Counted from the first letter of the stretch, positions 46,127-56,081 are shown. The stretch is DNA of 64,000 nt from CAVSRC01 sp963743015 (GCA_963743015.1 CAVUOD010000010.1:62001-126000), one strand, 5' to 3'. A program made the numbers and translations. Notes: generated by a model from the sequence alone, not told the origin.

Positions 46127-47480
46127 TCACACCATGTGGCGCATGTCGGCGGCGAAGGTCGGGAAGGCGTAGACCATCTCGCCGAATTCCGCAGTGGCGA
46201 TGCCGTGGCGCATGGCCAGCGCGAAGACGTGGATCAGCTCCTCGCCGCCGTGGCCGACGATGTGGGCGCCGAGAATCCGTCCGCTGTCGCGCTCGCTGAT
46301 CACCTTGGCCCAGGCGGCGGGTTCGGCGAAGGTGCGGGCGGAGAGCCAGTCGTGCATGTCGCTGACCGCGACATGCACGTCGAGGCCGCGGTCGCGGGCA
46401 TCCTCTTCGGTCAGGCCGATGCTGGCGATGGCGGGGATCGTGTAGAGGCAGTAGGGGATCGCCGCATAGTCGGGCCGGTGCTTGGGTCCATCGACGATGT
46501 TGCGGCCGACGAGGCGGCCCTCATAGGTGGCCAGCGGCGAGAGCTGCGGCGTATCGGGCAGGGCGTCGCCGACGATCCACACCGCCTTGTTCGAGGTCGA
46601 GCGCAGATGGTCGTCGTGCAGCAGGCGGCCATGCTCGACCGCGACCTCGCCGGATTCGATGTCGAGCCCTTCGGTGTTGGCGACGCGGCCGGCACCGTTG
46701 ACCACCCGGTCGGCATCGACCGTGCGTTCCATGCCGTCCTCCTCGAAGGTCACGCGCAGGCGATCGCCGACCTCAGCGATCGCCTTGACGGCGATGCTGC
46801 CGCGCAGGTCGATGCCGAGGCGGCGCGTCTCGGCGAGGATCTGGTTCGACGGCGTCGGCATCGTGACGCGGCAGGAAGCGTCCGCCGGCCTGCAGGATCG
46901 TCACCTTGGTTCCGGCGCGGGCATAGACGTGGCCGAACTCGAAGGCGATGACACCGCCGCCGACGAAGACCACGTCGCGCGGCTGCCGGGGCTCGCTCAG
47001 CACCTCGTCGGAGGTGATCATCAGCTCGGCGCCGGGGAAGGCGAGCGGGCGCGGCCGCGATCCGGTGGCGATGACGATGTGCCCGGCCTCGTAGATTTGG
47101 CCGCCGGCGCGAACCGCGTTGGGCGTGACGAAGTGGCCGTGGGCACGCACCAGATGCACGCCGCGCTTCTCGAGTGCCGCGGTGAGGGCGCCCGGTATGT
47201 GGGCGATGATCTGCTTCTCGCGCGCGATCAGTTCCGCCCAGTCGAGCCGTGCCGGCCCGACCGCGATATGGTGGGCGCCGGCATGGGCGATCGTGTCGAG
47301 GGCGTGGGCGGCGGCGACCAGCACCTTCTTCGGCGTGCAGCCGCGGTTGGAGCAGGTGCCGCCCAGTTCGGCCGGCTCGAGCAGTGCCACCTTGAGGCCG
47401 GCATGGCGCGTCGGCACCGTTACCCCCATGCCGCCATTGCCGCCGCCGATGATCACGACGTCGTAACTGTGGTTGGCCAT
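46127..47480 (-). CDS. Pyridine nucleotide-disulfide oxidoreductase, class I, frame broken once
   Basis: A glutathione reductase / mercuric reductase-like flavoenzyme of about 450 residues. The first frame has the FAD loop DVVIIGGGNGGMG, redox-active LGGTCSNRGCTPKK and the NAD(P) loop VVFVGGGVIAFEFGHVYAR. After a +1 break near 46832 (GAACCAGATC on the coding strand) the rest has VNGAGRVANTEGL, AIPYCLYTIPAIASIGLTEE and the dimer-interface HIVGHGGEELIH. The exact disulfide substrate is unknown. It stands alone. Confidence 0.85.
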
Positions 47481-47637
47481 GTTGCGCCCTCCCGTTTGCG
47501 TTCCAGGCAGGATAGGGGAGCGGCGTTCACAGGGCGACGGGTGGCGCTGCACGATTCCGTCACGCGGTGTTGATGCAGATCAGCGTGCTGTCAGGTGTAT
47601 CCAGGTCTAAGCGGGTGGGCGCGACAGCTGGAGAGGT

Positions 47638-48258
47638 ATGGCCATGCACGGTTTCCTTCGTTCCGCCGCTTTGTCGGCTGCCTTCATCCTCGCTTCGAGC
47701 GTCCTGGCCGCAGCGGCGCCGACGACCGTGACCGTGCGGCTCCTCGACAGTTCGATGATGGGCCAGGGCGGCGGTCCGGGCGGCAATGGCTTTGGCATGG
47801 GGCAAGGCCAGGGCCGCGGCTTCGGCATGATGGGCGGCGGCATGATGGGCGGCGGTCGCGGCATGGGGCAAGGCTACGGCCGCGGTGGTATGGGCCAGGG
47901 CATGGGGCAAGGCTATGGCCGCGGCGGCATGGGCCAGGGCATGATGGCGATCCGCGCCGACAAGGGCACGGTCGAAGCCGGCAAGGTCACCTTCGACGTC
48001 ACCAACTGGTCGCGCAAGCTGATCCACGAAATGCTGGTGGTCTCGGTCAAGAACGCCGATGTCCAGCTCCCCTACGACAGCGACGACCAGCGCATCGTCG
48101 AGGACAAGATCAAATCGCTCGGCGAGACCGAGGAGATGCAGCCCGGCGCCTCCAAGGATCTGACCCTCGATCTCAAGCCCGGCACCTATCTGCTGGTCTG
48201 CAACCTGCCCGGCCACTATGCCGCCGGCATGTGGACGGTGCTGACGGTCACCCAGTAG
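47638..48258 (+). CDS. Cupredoxin-fold copper protein with Gly/Met-rich insert
   Basis: A 206-residue periplasmic protein. Signal peptide to about residue 26, first strand TTVTVRLLDSS, then a 60-residue insert of Gly, Met, Gln and Arg (GMMGGGMMGGGRGMGQGYGRG). The cupredoxin resumes at AIRADKGTVEAGKVTFDVTN. Type I copper ligands: His in KLIHEM, and Cys, His, Met in VCNLPGHYAAGM. Likely role: copper binding or electron transfer. The insert's many Met residues could hold Cu(I). Confidence 0.8.
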   Translation: MAMHGFLRSAALSAAFILASSVLAAAAPTTVTVRLLDSSMMGQGGGPGGNGFGMGQGQGRGFGMMGGGMMGGGRGMGQGYGRGGMGQGMGQGYGRGGMGQGMMAIRADKGTVEAGKVTFDVTNWSRKLIHEMLVVSVKNADVQLPYDSDDQRIVEDKIKSLGETEEMQPGASKDLTLDLKPGTYLLVCNLPGHYAAGMWTVLTVTQ

Positions 48259-48287
48259 GCGCAGTTTCCGCTTCGGCAGTGCCCACG

Positions 48288-48316
48288 GCGGCGGCCCCAT
48301 GAGGCCGCCGCTTTCT
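48288..48316 (+). terminator. Terminator of the cupredoxin gene
   Basis: GCGGCGGCC and GGCCGCCGC pair around CCATGA, then TTTCTT. It lies 30 bases past the stop. Confidence 0.75.
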
Positions 48317-48344
48317 TCTCGCGCGTGGCGCTGCGCTGCCGGTC

Positions 48345-48815
48345 CTAGCGGATCGGCATGTAGATCTCGGTGAGGAGGTCGGCCGCGGGCGTCTTGTCCG
48401 GATCGCTGACATAGACCTCCCAGGCGGTCGCCGGCACCGGCAAGCCGATCCTCTTCAAATGGGCTTCCAGTTTGCCGTAGGTCTCGCCGAGCTTCGGATA
48501 CGGCCCGTGATGCACCGCCTTAAGGGCCTTGCCTGACGGCGTCTGCCCGGCATGGACCTCGCCGGTTGCCTTGGTGGTGTCGCAGCATGCAACCGGGAAG
48601 CCGAGGTCGATTGTCATCGTGCCGGCGCCTTGGTCCCGGTCGTGATAGACCGCGACGGGCGGGCCGGCGGGCCTGACGCCGCTCCTGCCGAGAAAGGCGC
48701 CGATCGCGCCGAAGGCTTCTTCCATGGTCGCCGCAATGTCATTCGGGGCCATGCTGGCGGAGCGGGTGACGTAGAGCATCGGCCGGGTTTCGGCCTCGAT
48801 CGTCTCTATGAGCAT
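48345..48815 (-). CDS. GyrI-like small-molecule-binding domain protein
   Basis: A 156-residue protein of the GyrI-like / AraC effector-binding fold without a DNA-binding part: MLIETIEAETRPMLYVTRSAS, PVAVYHDRD, DLGFPV, KALKAVHHGPYPKLGETYGKLEAHL, WEVYVSDPDKT. Stand-alone members can bind or hydrolyse small molecules. Convergent with the cupredoxin gene. Confidence 0.8.
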   Translation of the reverse strand: MLIETIEAETRPMLYVTRSASMAPNDIAATMEEAFGAIGAFLGRSGVRPAGPPVAVYHDRDQGAGTMTIDLGFPVACCDTTKATGEVHAGQTPSGKALKAVHHGPYPKLGETYGKLEAHLKRIGLPVPATAWEVYVSDPDKTPAADLLTEIYMPIR

Positions 48816-49091
48816 GGCGCACACTCCCCCTGTGCGTTCGCTTGCCTCTGGCATGTGAGAAGAGCCGCCGCCTTGCGCAAAATGGCCTGATGCCGCACCC
48901 CGCCGCGCTCCCGGGGGCGGGTGCCGCCGTCCGCGTGTTGCTGCGGCAACCTTGAGCTGCGGCGATCGGCCTGCCATCATTAGCGGGGGCATGTTTTCGA
49001 TGAGATTCTTCCTGCCTTATGCGTTGCAACGCAAAGCGGTTGCGAAACCGATCGCCGCGTTGCCGCGGCCGGCCCAGCCAGCGGGTCAGCC

Positions 49092-49694
49092 ATGAGCGAG
49101 CGTCAGACGGCCGGACAGATCGTGCCTTACGCGCTTCTGGTGGGGGCGATCACGGGCCTGCTGACGGTCTTCCTGCCGCTTCCCATGGAGACCCTTCCGG
49201 CGGATCCGCGGGCCGCCGGCTACATCATTCACGCGCCCGTTCTCGCTCCCCTGGGCGCGCCGATCTATTTCGGCCTGGGGCTGATGTTCCTGCTCAATGC
49301 GATGGACAGGCTGTCGACCCCCGGGGCCCTGCCGATACTGGCCGGGGTGTTCGTCGGCTGGCTGCTCGCCATCAACCTCTATCTGCGCATCGGCGACGCG
49401 ATACCGCCTCCCCAAGGGGAGGGCGATGTGGCGACGCTGAGAGCGATCCTCGGCATCGCCATAGGCGCGGTGTGCGGCGCCGCCGGTGCCGCGTTCACAT
49501 GGCTCGGTGCGGCCGTTTCGGTGCGCAGGCTGATGCGCTTCGACGCGTTCCTGGCGGTGACGGCGACCGGTCTGGTGGTCGGCGGCATCCTGGTCTTTTC
49601 GGATCTGATGCACACGCCCTGGAAGCTCTTCTGTTCCTGGCAGGCCGCGGTTGCGGCAGCGACCGTCTGGGCCAATTCGCGCATGCGGATCTGA
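49092..49694 (+). CDS. Unknown integral membrane protein
   Basis: A 200-residue protein with five predicted membrane helices (YALLVGAITGLLTVFLPL, APIYFGLGLMFLLNA, LPILAGVFVGWLLAINLYL, ILGIAIGAVCGAAGAAF, FLAVTATGLVVGGILVF) and a short basic end. I do not recognise a family. Convergent with the monooxygenase gene. Confidence 0.6.
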   Translation: MSERQTAGQIVPYALLVGAITGLLTVFLPLPMETLPADPRAAGYIIHAPVLAPLGAPIYFGLGLMFLLNAMDRLSTPGALPILAGVFVGWLLAINLYLRIGDAIPPPQGEGDVATLRAILGIAIGAVCGAAGAAFTWLGAAVSVRRLMRFDAFLAVTATGLVVGGILVFSDLMHTPWKLFCSWQAAVAAATVWANSRMRI

Positions 49695-49718
49695 GCCGCG
49701 CGCGGCCGGCCCCGGCGC

Positions 49719-50024
49719 TCAGAGTTCCAGCGGTTCGCCGGTCACCTCATAGGCCAGGATGTCCCGTTCCAGGGTGCCGCCGGCCGCTTCCCGCGCATCG
49801 GCCCAGACCTTGATGTGCGGCGCCTTGGCATGGGCCTCGATCGCTTCCCAGCTCTGCCAGCGTTCGACGATGCGGATGAGCCCCGGGTCGAGCACGTCCT
49901 CGCCATAGGCATAGAGCAGGCAGCCCGGCTCCTTGCGGGTTCCTTCCAGCGCCACGCGCATGAACGGCCTGAGCTCATCCATCTTTTCCGGCCTTACCCG
50001 GATATGTCCGCTGACGATGATCAC
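49719..50024 (-). CDS. Antibiotic biosynthesis monooxygenase (ABM) domain protein
   Basis: A 101-residue dimeric ferredoxin-like fold protein: MIIVSGHIRVRPEKMDEL, TRKEPGCLLYAYGEDV, RIVERWQSWEAIEAHAKAPHI. The pattern is diagnostic of ABM proteins, which include quinol monooxygenases and haem oxygenases; the substrate cannot be fixed here. Confidence 0.88.
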   Translation of the reverse strand: MIIVSGHIRVRPEKMDELRPFMRVALEGTRKEPGCLLYAYGEDVLDPGLIRIVERWQSWEAIEAHAKAPHIKVWADAREAAGGTLERDILAYEVTGEPLEL

Positions 50025-50207
50025 GCTGAGCCTCCTTCAAGCGATTGTTGCCTGCCTTTCGGCCATATGCACCGCGCGGCGGGCAGAGCGCAAATGCCTT
50101 TGCCCGAGATTTCGGCAGACGGCCGGCGTAGGGCAGCGGTCTTGCGGCCGTATCAGGACCATTGCCGGTTCGCCCTCGCGGACCGGCGCATGTCTGGAGA
50201 GTTCCCG

Positions 50208-50651
50208 ATGAAGACTGCTTCCGTCGCGGCTGCCGCCGCCTTTGCCGTGGCCGCCGCCTTGCCGGCGGCCGCCAGTGCCGCCAATGCGGTGACCACCACC
50301 AGCGTCAACATGCGCGCCGGCCCCAGCGTCTCCTTCCCGTCGGTGGCGCAGCTTCCGGACGGGGCCCCTGTGCAGATCTACGGCTGCGTCAACGACGGGT
50401 CGTGGTGCGACACGGCCTGGACGAACCAGCGCGGCTGGGTCGCTGGCGCCTATCTCAGCACGATCTATCGCGGTGCGCCCGTCTCGGTTGCCGTCTACGG
50501 GCAGCGGCTCGGCTATCCGGTGGTTGTCTACGACCAGAGCGCCTATTGGGGCCGCTATTATGTCGGGCGCCCGTGGTATGCCCAGCGGCACGTCTATCTC
50601 GGGCCCAATCACCAATGTTTCCGCGGTCGATTTGCAACCGCCTGCCGCTGA
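50208..50651 (+). CDS. Secreted SH3 domain protein
   Basis: A 147-residue periplasmic protein: Ala-rich signal peptide (to ASAAN), SH3b domain (TTTSVNMRAGPSVSFPSVAQLPDGAPVQIYGCVNDGSWCDTAWTNQRGWVAGAYL) and a Tyr/Arg-rich tail. Two Cys pairs may form disulfides. Same build as 44298-44696. Confidence 0.8.
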   Translation: MKTASVAAAAAFAVAAALPAAASAANAVTTTSVNMRAGPSVSFPSVAQLPDGAPVQIYGCVNDGSWCDTAWTNQRGWVAGAYLSTIYRGAPVSVAVYGQRLGYPVVVYDQSAYWGRYYVGRPWYAQRHVYLGPNHQCFRGRFATACR

Positions 50652-50866
50652 ACGCGCCCGCGTAGGGTAACCGCCTCACGGCCGTGAAAGGGCAGAGGCC
50701 GGATTCGTCCGGCCCCGACGCTGTCGTCATCCCCGCGAGTATCCGGGCGTGTTCGGCCTTCGCCTCTGGTCCACCCGCCCCCCGTTTGGACCATGCCGGA
50801 CACGCCAGGGCGGATGACACGTTGCGACGCCGCCCCAGAAGGCGAGGGGCGGCGGAGCAGCGCATT

Positions 50867-51753
50867 TCAGGCGTGGCCGAAGAGCAGCGCGAGCGCCATC
50901 CCTGCCGCCAGGACCACAAACGAAACGAGCGTCATGATGGCGATCGACGGTGCCGGCGCCGCGCCGCCGTGGCCCATCGCGCCGCCGTGATGGCCGCCCA
51001 TCGCCGCGCCGCTTCCCATCATGCCGTGGTCATGGGAGGCGTGGTCGGGGAGGCGTGGTCGGGGGCGCCGCCGTCATAGACGATGTGCGCCTGAACGTCG
51101 CCCGGCCGGCGCACGGTCATCATGCCGTGCTTGAGGTGATTGGCGACCAGCCACCAGTTCATCGGATAGGCGACGACGAAGCCGGCCATCAGCGCCAGCG
51201 ACATGCGGAACCAGAAGAGCGGCCGGGCGGGATCGTGGGCCGCCGTGTCGCCGGCAAAGGCGATCGCCATCACCGGCCACATGCCGCCCATCAGGCAGTT
51301 CATCGACAGCAATTCGGGAATGAAGGTGGACTTGAGCGAGGCGCCGTAGGAGCCGGCCATGCCGCGCATGAACAGCGCCTGGAAGATGGTCCAGCCGAAA
51401 CCGAAGCCGAGGACATATTCGAGCCCCATCTCGACGATCATGGGCAGCGCGACCAGCGCGCCGATGACGGCGCCGACGAGGATGCCGATGCCGTCGCCGG
51501 CGACGCAATGCATGGTCGAGCCGAGCACCTGGCGCCAGCGCGCGGCGACATACTGCTCGTGCAGGCCGGGAAGGGGCTCGCGGCAGCCGAGCACATAGAA
51601 GAAGGCGCCGAACGGCCCCGAAAACAGCGTGATCAGCACGAAGCCGACCTTCATCACCGGGTGTTCCGGCGTCGAGCGGATGTCAATCGCAACGAAGGCG
51701 ACCGCGAGCGCGGTCAGGATGAACCAGAGAAGCATGACGCCGTCGATCATCAT
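50867..51753 (-). CDS. DUF4396 membrane protein, frame broken by a 14-bp tandem duplication
   Basis: The main frame holds five to six helices (MIDGVMLLWFILTALAVAF, GFVLITLFSGPFGAFFYVLG, ILVGAVIGALVALPMIVEMG), typical of DUF4396. It reads APDHASPTTPPMTTA and stops. The coding-strand duplication CCCGACCACGCCTC / CCCGACCACGCCTC lies exactly there. With one copy removed the frame continues SHDHGMMGSGAAMGGHHGG and a final helix, LVSFVVLAAGMALALLFGHA, to TGA at 50867. The His/Met/Gly linker suggests metal binding. Function unknown. Confidence 0.75.
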
Positions 51754-51908
51754 GGCCGCCGCCTTTCCCATGTGATTGCCGTGCGCGGCCGAGGCTAACA
51801 CAGGATGGCGCGGCATCACGCCCCTCGCGCCCCGGCCTTTGCCGTTCTCCGGCCCGCCCTATCTTCCGCCCGGTAGCGAATGCGAAGCAGCGGACCGGTG
51901 GAGCCAGC

Positions 51909-54252
51909 ATGGACGGAGAAGCATTCGGTGGGCCGGGGATCGCGCCGACCTGGGCATCGAGCGACAAGGACTTCGTCACCACGGCGCTCGCCAATGCGCG
52001 CCTGTGGGCGACCATCGGCCACGGCATCGTCAACGAGATCTACTGGCCGTCGACCGGCCGCCCCGAAACCCGCGATATCGGCTTCTATCTCATCGGCACG
52101 CGACCGCTGGGTCGATCTCAAGCGCGTCAGCCGCTATTCGCTGTCCAAGCCGAAGCCGACCATCCCGCTGCTCTCCGTCGTCCATAAGGGCGAGGACTAC
52201 CAGCTCACCGTCGAGTTCCTGCCCGATCCGTGGCGCGACGTGCTGCTTATGCGCTACGCGCTGGAGGGGCCGTACCGGCTCGGCATCATCGCCGCGCCGC
52301 ATCTCGGCTCCACCGGCCACGACAATACCGCCTGGGTCGGCGACGGCGCGCTCTATGCCGGCATTGCCGACCGTGGCCTGTGTGTCGTCGCCGACGTGCC
52401 GATGAGCGATCTCAGCGCCGGCTATGTCGGCGCCTCCGACGGCTGGCAGGATCTTGCCCAGCATGGCCGCCTGACCTGGACCTTCGGCCGGGCAACGCGC
52501 GGCAATGTCGCCCTGTCGGCATCGCTTGCCGATGCGACGGGCGTGATCGCCGTCGGCTTCGGGCCCGATGCGGAGAGCGCGCGCCGGCTGGCGCGTGCGG
52601 CGCTGGCGGAGGGCTATCAGCCGATCCGGCGCGAATTCATCCTTGGCTGGGAGCGCTGGGGCGCCGGCCTGATCATCCCGTCACCCGATCCGGGCCTCGA
52701 GGAGGAGGCGCTGATGTCGGCGACCGTGCTCAAGATGCACGAGGACCGCGCCTATCCGGGCGCGGTGGTCGCCAGCATGAGCACGCCATGGGGCAACAGC
52801 ACCAACACGCTTGGCGGCTATCATCTGGTGTGGCCGCGCGATGCGGCGATGGCCGCCTTCGCACTGATCGCGGTCAACGCGGTCGACGACGCCCGCCGCA
52901 TCCTCGCCCATGCGATGGCCGCGCAGGAGCCCGACGGCCACTGGCAGCAGAACTATTTTCCCAACGGCGAGCCGTTCTGGACCGGCATCCAGCTCGACGA
53001 GACCGCCTTTCCGGTCCTGCTCGCTGCAAAGCTCCGCGAAATCGGCAGCGATGAAATGCCGGGCGTCAGCGAGATGGTGCGCGGTGCGGCCGCCTCCATC
53101 GCGCGCAACGGGCCGGCCAGCGAGCAGGACCGCTGGGAGGAAAATCCGGGGATCAGCGCCTTCACCATCGCAACGGCCATCGCGGCGCTCATCGCCGCGG
53201 CGCCATGGCTGGACGAGGCGGCGCGCGACTACGCGCTGGATCTTGCCGACGACTGGAACGAGCGGGTGGAGGAGTGGTGCTATGTGGTCGGCACGCCGAT
53301 GGCGAGCCAGGCCGGCGTCGCCGGCTACTATGTGCGCATCGCCCCGCCGCACAAGGATGGCGGCGTGACGGGCCGCGTCGTGCTCAGGAACCGCAACGGC
53401 GAGACCATCGAGGCAAGCTGCCTCGTCGCCATGGACTTCTCCTGGCTGGTGCGCCTCGGCCTGCGCAAGGCCACCGACAGGCGCGTCGCCGACACCGTCG
53501 CGGTCGTCGACCGGGTGCTGAAGGTGGAGACGCCGTCGGGCGCGGTCTATCGGCGCTACAATGACGACGGCTATGGCGAATACGATGACGGCCGCCCCTA
53601 TGACGGCGCCGGGGTCGGCCGCGCCTGGCCGCTGCTTGCCGGCGAGCGCGGCCATCTCGCTCTTCAGGCGGGCGAGGACCCCATCGCCTATCTCAACACC
53701 ATGCATCGCTGCGCCAGCCCCGGCGGGCTGTTGCCCGAGCAGGTGTGGGACGCCGCGCCGATCCCCCAGCGTTTCCTGTTCCCCGGCCGCCCGTCGGGCA
53801 GCGCCATGCCGCTCCTGTGGTCGCATGCCGAGTTTCTCAAGCTGCTCATTGCCCGCCACGAGAAGCGCCCGGTCGAGCTGCTCGAATCCGTGCGCAAGCG
53901 CTATGGCCGCCGCGTGCCCAAGGCGAAGAACACGCGCTGGCGCAACGAGACTCCGGCAGCCCATGTCGAGGTGGGGCGGACGCTCCTGATCGAGGACCGC
54001 CGCCCCTTCACCCTGCATTTCGGCTTCGATGGCTGGCAGGACATTGCCGAGCGTCCGGCGGTGCCGCTGCCCTTCGGCCTGTGGGGCGTCGCCATCGGCC
54101 CGGAGCTTTGCGCCGGCCGCGCGCAACTGGACTTCACCCGCCGCTATGGCGTGAGCTGGGAGGGGCAGGACCACAAGGTGGCCATCGTCGCGCGGCCCAA
54201 GCCGCAGACGCTGGTCCATCGTCGCACCGGCGATCGGGCATCGGTGGGGTAA
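51909..54252 (+). CDS. GH15 glucoamylase (glucan 1,4-alpha-glucosidase), frame broken once
   Basis: About 780 residues; cleaves glucose from non-reducing ends of alpha-glucans. The first frame has WASSDKDFVTTALANARLWATIGHGIVNEIYWPS; after a +1 break near 52103 (GGCACGCGACC) comes DRWVDLKRVSRYSL. The catalytic (alpha/alpha)6 barrel has GGYHLVWPRDAAMAAFALIA, DGHWQQNYFPNGEPFW, WEENPGISAFTIATAIAAL and RPYDGAGVGRAWPLLAGERGH, with the acid/base glutamates in these blocks. No signal peptide, so intracellular glucan turnover is likely. Confidence 0.92.
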
Positions 54253-54265
54253 GCCCTCGCGCTCG

Positions 54266-54301
54266 CCCCTCACCCTGTCCCTCTCCCGGAGGGAGAGGGG
54301 A
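54266..54301. repeat. CCCCTCACCCTGTCCCTCTCCC repeat, copy 1
   Basis: Runs CCCCTCACCCTGTCCC, then TCTCCCGGAGGGAGAGG, itself a hairpin. It is nearly identical over 37-39 bases to copy 3 (54794) and complementary over 22 bases to copy 2 (54385). It follows the GH15 stop. Confidence 0.85.
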
Positions 54302-54384
54302 CGATGGGGCAGCGTCAACGCAGAACTCAAGTCCGGCGATGGCCGCAACGTAGGGGTTCGTTGGCGGCAGAGCGTCAGCCCCAT

Positions 54385-54425
54385 GGTCCCCTCGCCCCCT
54401 TGGGGGAGAGGGACAGGGTGAGGGG
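54385..54425. repeat. Same repeat, copy 2, inverted, at the DUF559 3' end
   Basis: Ends GGGAGAGGGACAGGGTGAGG and touches the stop codon of the DUF559 gene (54427). Its inner hairpin differs (CCCCCTTGGGGG) from the other copies. Confidence 0.85.
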
Positions 54426-54426
54426 C

Positions 54427-54774
54427 TTAATCGTCGATCGTGCCGTCGAGGATTCTGAGCAGATCCAGCAGCACGCCATCGGTGTTGCCAAGGACTTCAT
54501 GGTTCCAATAGCGGACGACACGGTAACCGCGCGCTGCCAGATCGCGATCGCGGAGCACATCGTGCCGGTTGCCGCTGTGCTGGCCGCCGTCGATTTCGAC
54601 GACGAGCATGGCGTGTACACAGAGGAAGTCGACGACCCAAGGACCGATCGGCACCTGCCGGCGGAACTTGTGATCACCGAGACGGCGGTCCCTCAGGACA
54701 TGCCACATCCTTAGTTCCGCGTCGGTGGACCGTCGGCGCAAGCTGCGCGCCTTGGCAATGGCAACTCGCCTCAT
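54427..54774 (-). CDS. DUF559 (Vsr-like) endonuclease domain protein
   Basis: A 115-residue protein of the PD-(D/E)XK endonuclease superfamily. Family landmarks: ARSLRRRSTDAELRMWHVLRDRRL, FRRQVPIGPWVVDFLC (catalytic Asp), LVVEIDGGQHS (catalytic Glu/Asp), DRDLAARGYRVVRYWNHEVL. Relatives include the Vsr mismatch nickase, but DUF559 proteins have no settled role. Both ends abut inverted copies of a palindromic repeat (54385 and 54794), which suggests mobility as a unit. Confidence 0.88.
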   Translation of the reverse strand: MRRVAIAKARSLRRRSTDAELRMWHVLRDRRLGDHKFRRQVPIGPWVVDFLCVHAMLVVEIDGGQHSGNRHDVLRDRDLAARGYRVVRYWNHEVLGNTDGVLLDLLRILDGTIDD

Positions 54775-54793
54775 GGCCGGCGATCATTGCACG

Positions 54794-54834
54794 GTCCCCT
54801 CACCCTGTCCCTCTCCCGGAGGGAGAGGGGACGA
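54794..54834. repeat. Same repeat, copy 3, at the DUF559 5' end
   Basis: CCCCTCACCCTGTCCC followed by the TCTCCCGGAGGGAGAGG hairpin, 20 bases upstream of the DUF559 start codon. It is the inverted partner of copy 2. Confidence 0.85.
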
Positions 54835-54870
54835 CACTTCAAGATGCCCGGAGGGACTACAACGACGCGC

Positions 54871-55770
54871 TCATGGGAACGCCTTCATCTGGAAGGCGGT
54901 GCGCTCGACCTTGTTGTTGACCGGCGGGATCGTGCGGATAAAGGCGACGACCGCGTCGATGTCCTCCGGCGTCATGTTCTTGAACCAGGGGAAGGGCATC
55001 GGCGGCGACAGGTGCTGGCCGGTCGGGGTGACGCCCTTGATGAGCGCGTCCTTGATCTGCTGATCGGTCCACTTGCCGATGCCGGTCTCGGGATCGGAGG
55101 TGATGTTGGGCGTGCGCACCACCATGCCGGGGGCCAGCGTGATCTCCATGCCGCCGGCGCCGAGCTTGCTCATGTCGGGCCCCTTGGGTCCCATCGGCGT
55201 ATGGCATTCGAAGCAATGCGCCTGGGCGGTCACGATATAGCGGCCATAGGCCACCTTGTCGGTCTTCGGCGGGGCCGGCAGGCCTTTCGCCGGGGGCATC
55301 GCCTGTTGCGGGATCTTCCAGGTCGATTCCGCCACGGCGTTGTGGACCGGCTCCAGCGTCCGCAGATAGGCGACGACGGCCTTCACGTCGTCGTCCGACA
55401 GGTTGTTGTAGGTGGGCACCGGCATCGGCGGGAAGATGATGCGGCCCTCATCGTCGACGCCCTCGCGGATCGCCTTGATGATCTGCGCGTCCGTCCAGTT
55501 GCCGATGCCGGTCTCCTTGTCCGGCGTGATGTTGGCCGCATAGACGTCAAAGGCGGGGTCGACGAGATGGAAGCCGCCGGCGAATTCCTTGCCGGGCTCG
55601 ATTGAAAAGTCCTTGGCGCGTGTGCCGTGGCAGTTGGAGCAAGCCATCGGACCGTTGACCAGATAGTCGCCGCGTTTGACCAGCGCGTCCTGGTCCTGGG
55701 CTCCGGCCGGCGGGCCGAAGGCAATCATCAGGGCCGCGGCGGCGGCCAAGCAAAAGAAACCCTTCGTCAC
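54871..55770 (-). CDS. Periplasmic di-haem cytochrome c
   Basis: A 299-residue protein: signal peptide (CLAAAAALMIAFGPPAGA), then two cytochrome c domains with haem sites CSNCH and CFECH and distal methionines in FPPMPVPTYNNLSD and SPPMPFPWFKNMTPED. It resembles the cytochrome subunits of membrane-bound sugar/alcohol dehydrogenases, but no dehydrogenase is adjacent. GTG start (55770) behind GGAGGAA fits better than the upstream ATG. Confidence 0.85.
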   Translation of the reverse strand: MTKGFFCLAAAAALMIAFGPPAGAQDQDALVKRGDYLVNGPMACSNCHGTRAKDFSIEPGKEFAGGFHLVDPAFDVYAANITPDKETGIGNWTDAQIIKAIREGVDDEGRIIFPPMPVPTYNNLSDDDVKAVVAYLRTLEPVHNAVAESTWKIPQQAMPPAKGLPAPPKTDKVAYGRYIVTAQAHCFECHTPMGPKGPDMSKLGAGGMEITLAPGMVVRTPNITSDPETGIGKWTDQQIKDALIKGVTPTGQHLSPPMPFPWFKNMTPEDIDAVVAFIRTIPPVNNKVERTAFQMKAFP

Positions 55771-56081
55771 GAAAGTTCCTCCCCCTTTTCGCCGCTCGAC
55801 GGAGATGCCGGGAGCGCGAAGCCACTTCCCTACATTGGGATCATACCAGAGAAGCAAGTTTTGCACATCTGTATGCAGGCAAGCTGTCGATCCCAGGCGT
55901 GCGTTCCGCGAAGAAATCAAGAAAACGGAATAACATATGGCGTTTAAATGAAATTGTTGTTTTCAACCACCGTGGTATTCGCTCAACTTCTTGTTGAGTG
56001 TGGCGACATTCCGCAAAAATAGGCGCCAGTCAATGAACCTCGGCACTCGCCTTTAGCTGTTTCGTTCGCCATAGTCCGGCG
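55771..56081. other. Spacer with extended -10 promoter of the cytochrome gene
   Basis: On the minus strand TGGTATGAT (55848-55840) matches an extended -10 element (TGnTATAAT). Two small palindromes lie further right: ACCACCGTGGT (about 55969) and CTCAAC/GTTGAG around TTCTT (55982-55998). AT content is high near 55930-56000. No gene seen. Confidence 0.4.

Noticed and set aside
52681..54384. 567-codon minus-strand frame opposite the GH15 gene
   Set aside because: No recognisable domain; overlaps well-conserved glucoamylase motifs on the plus strand.
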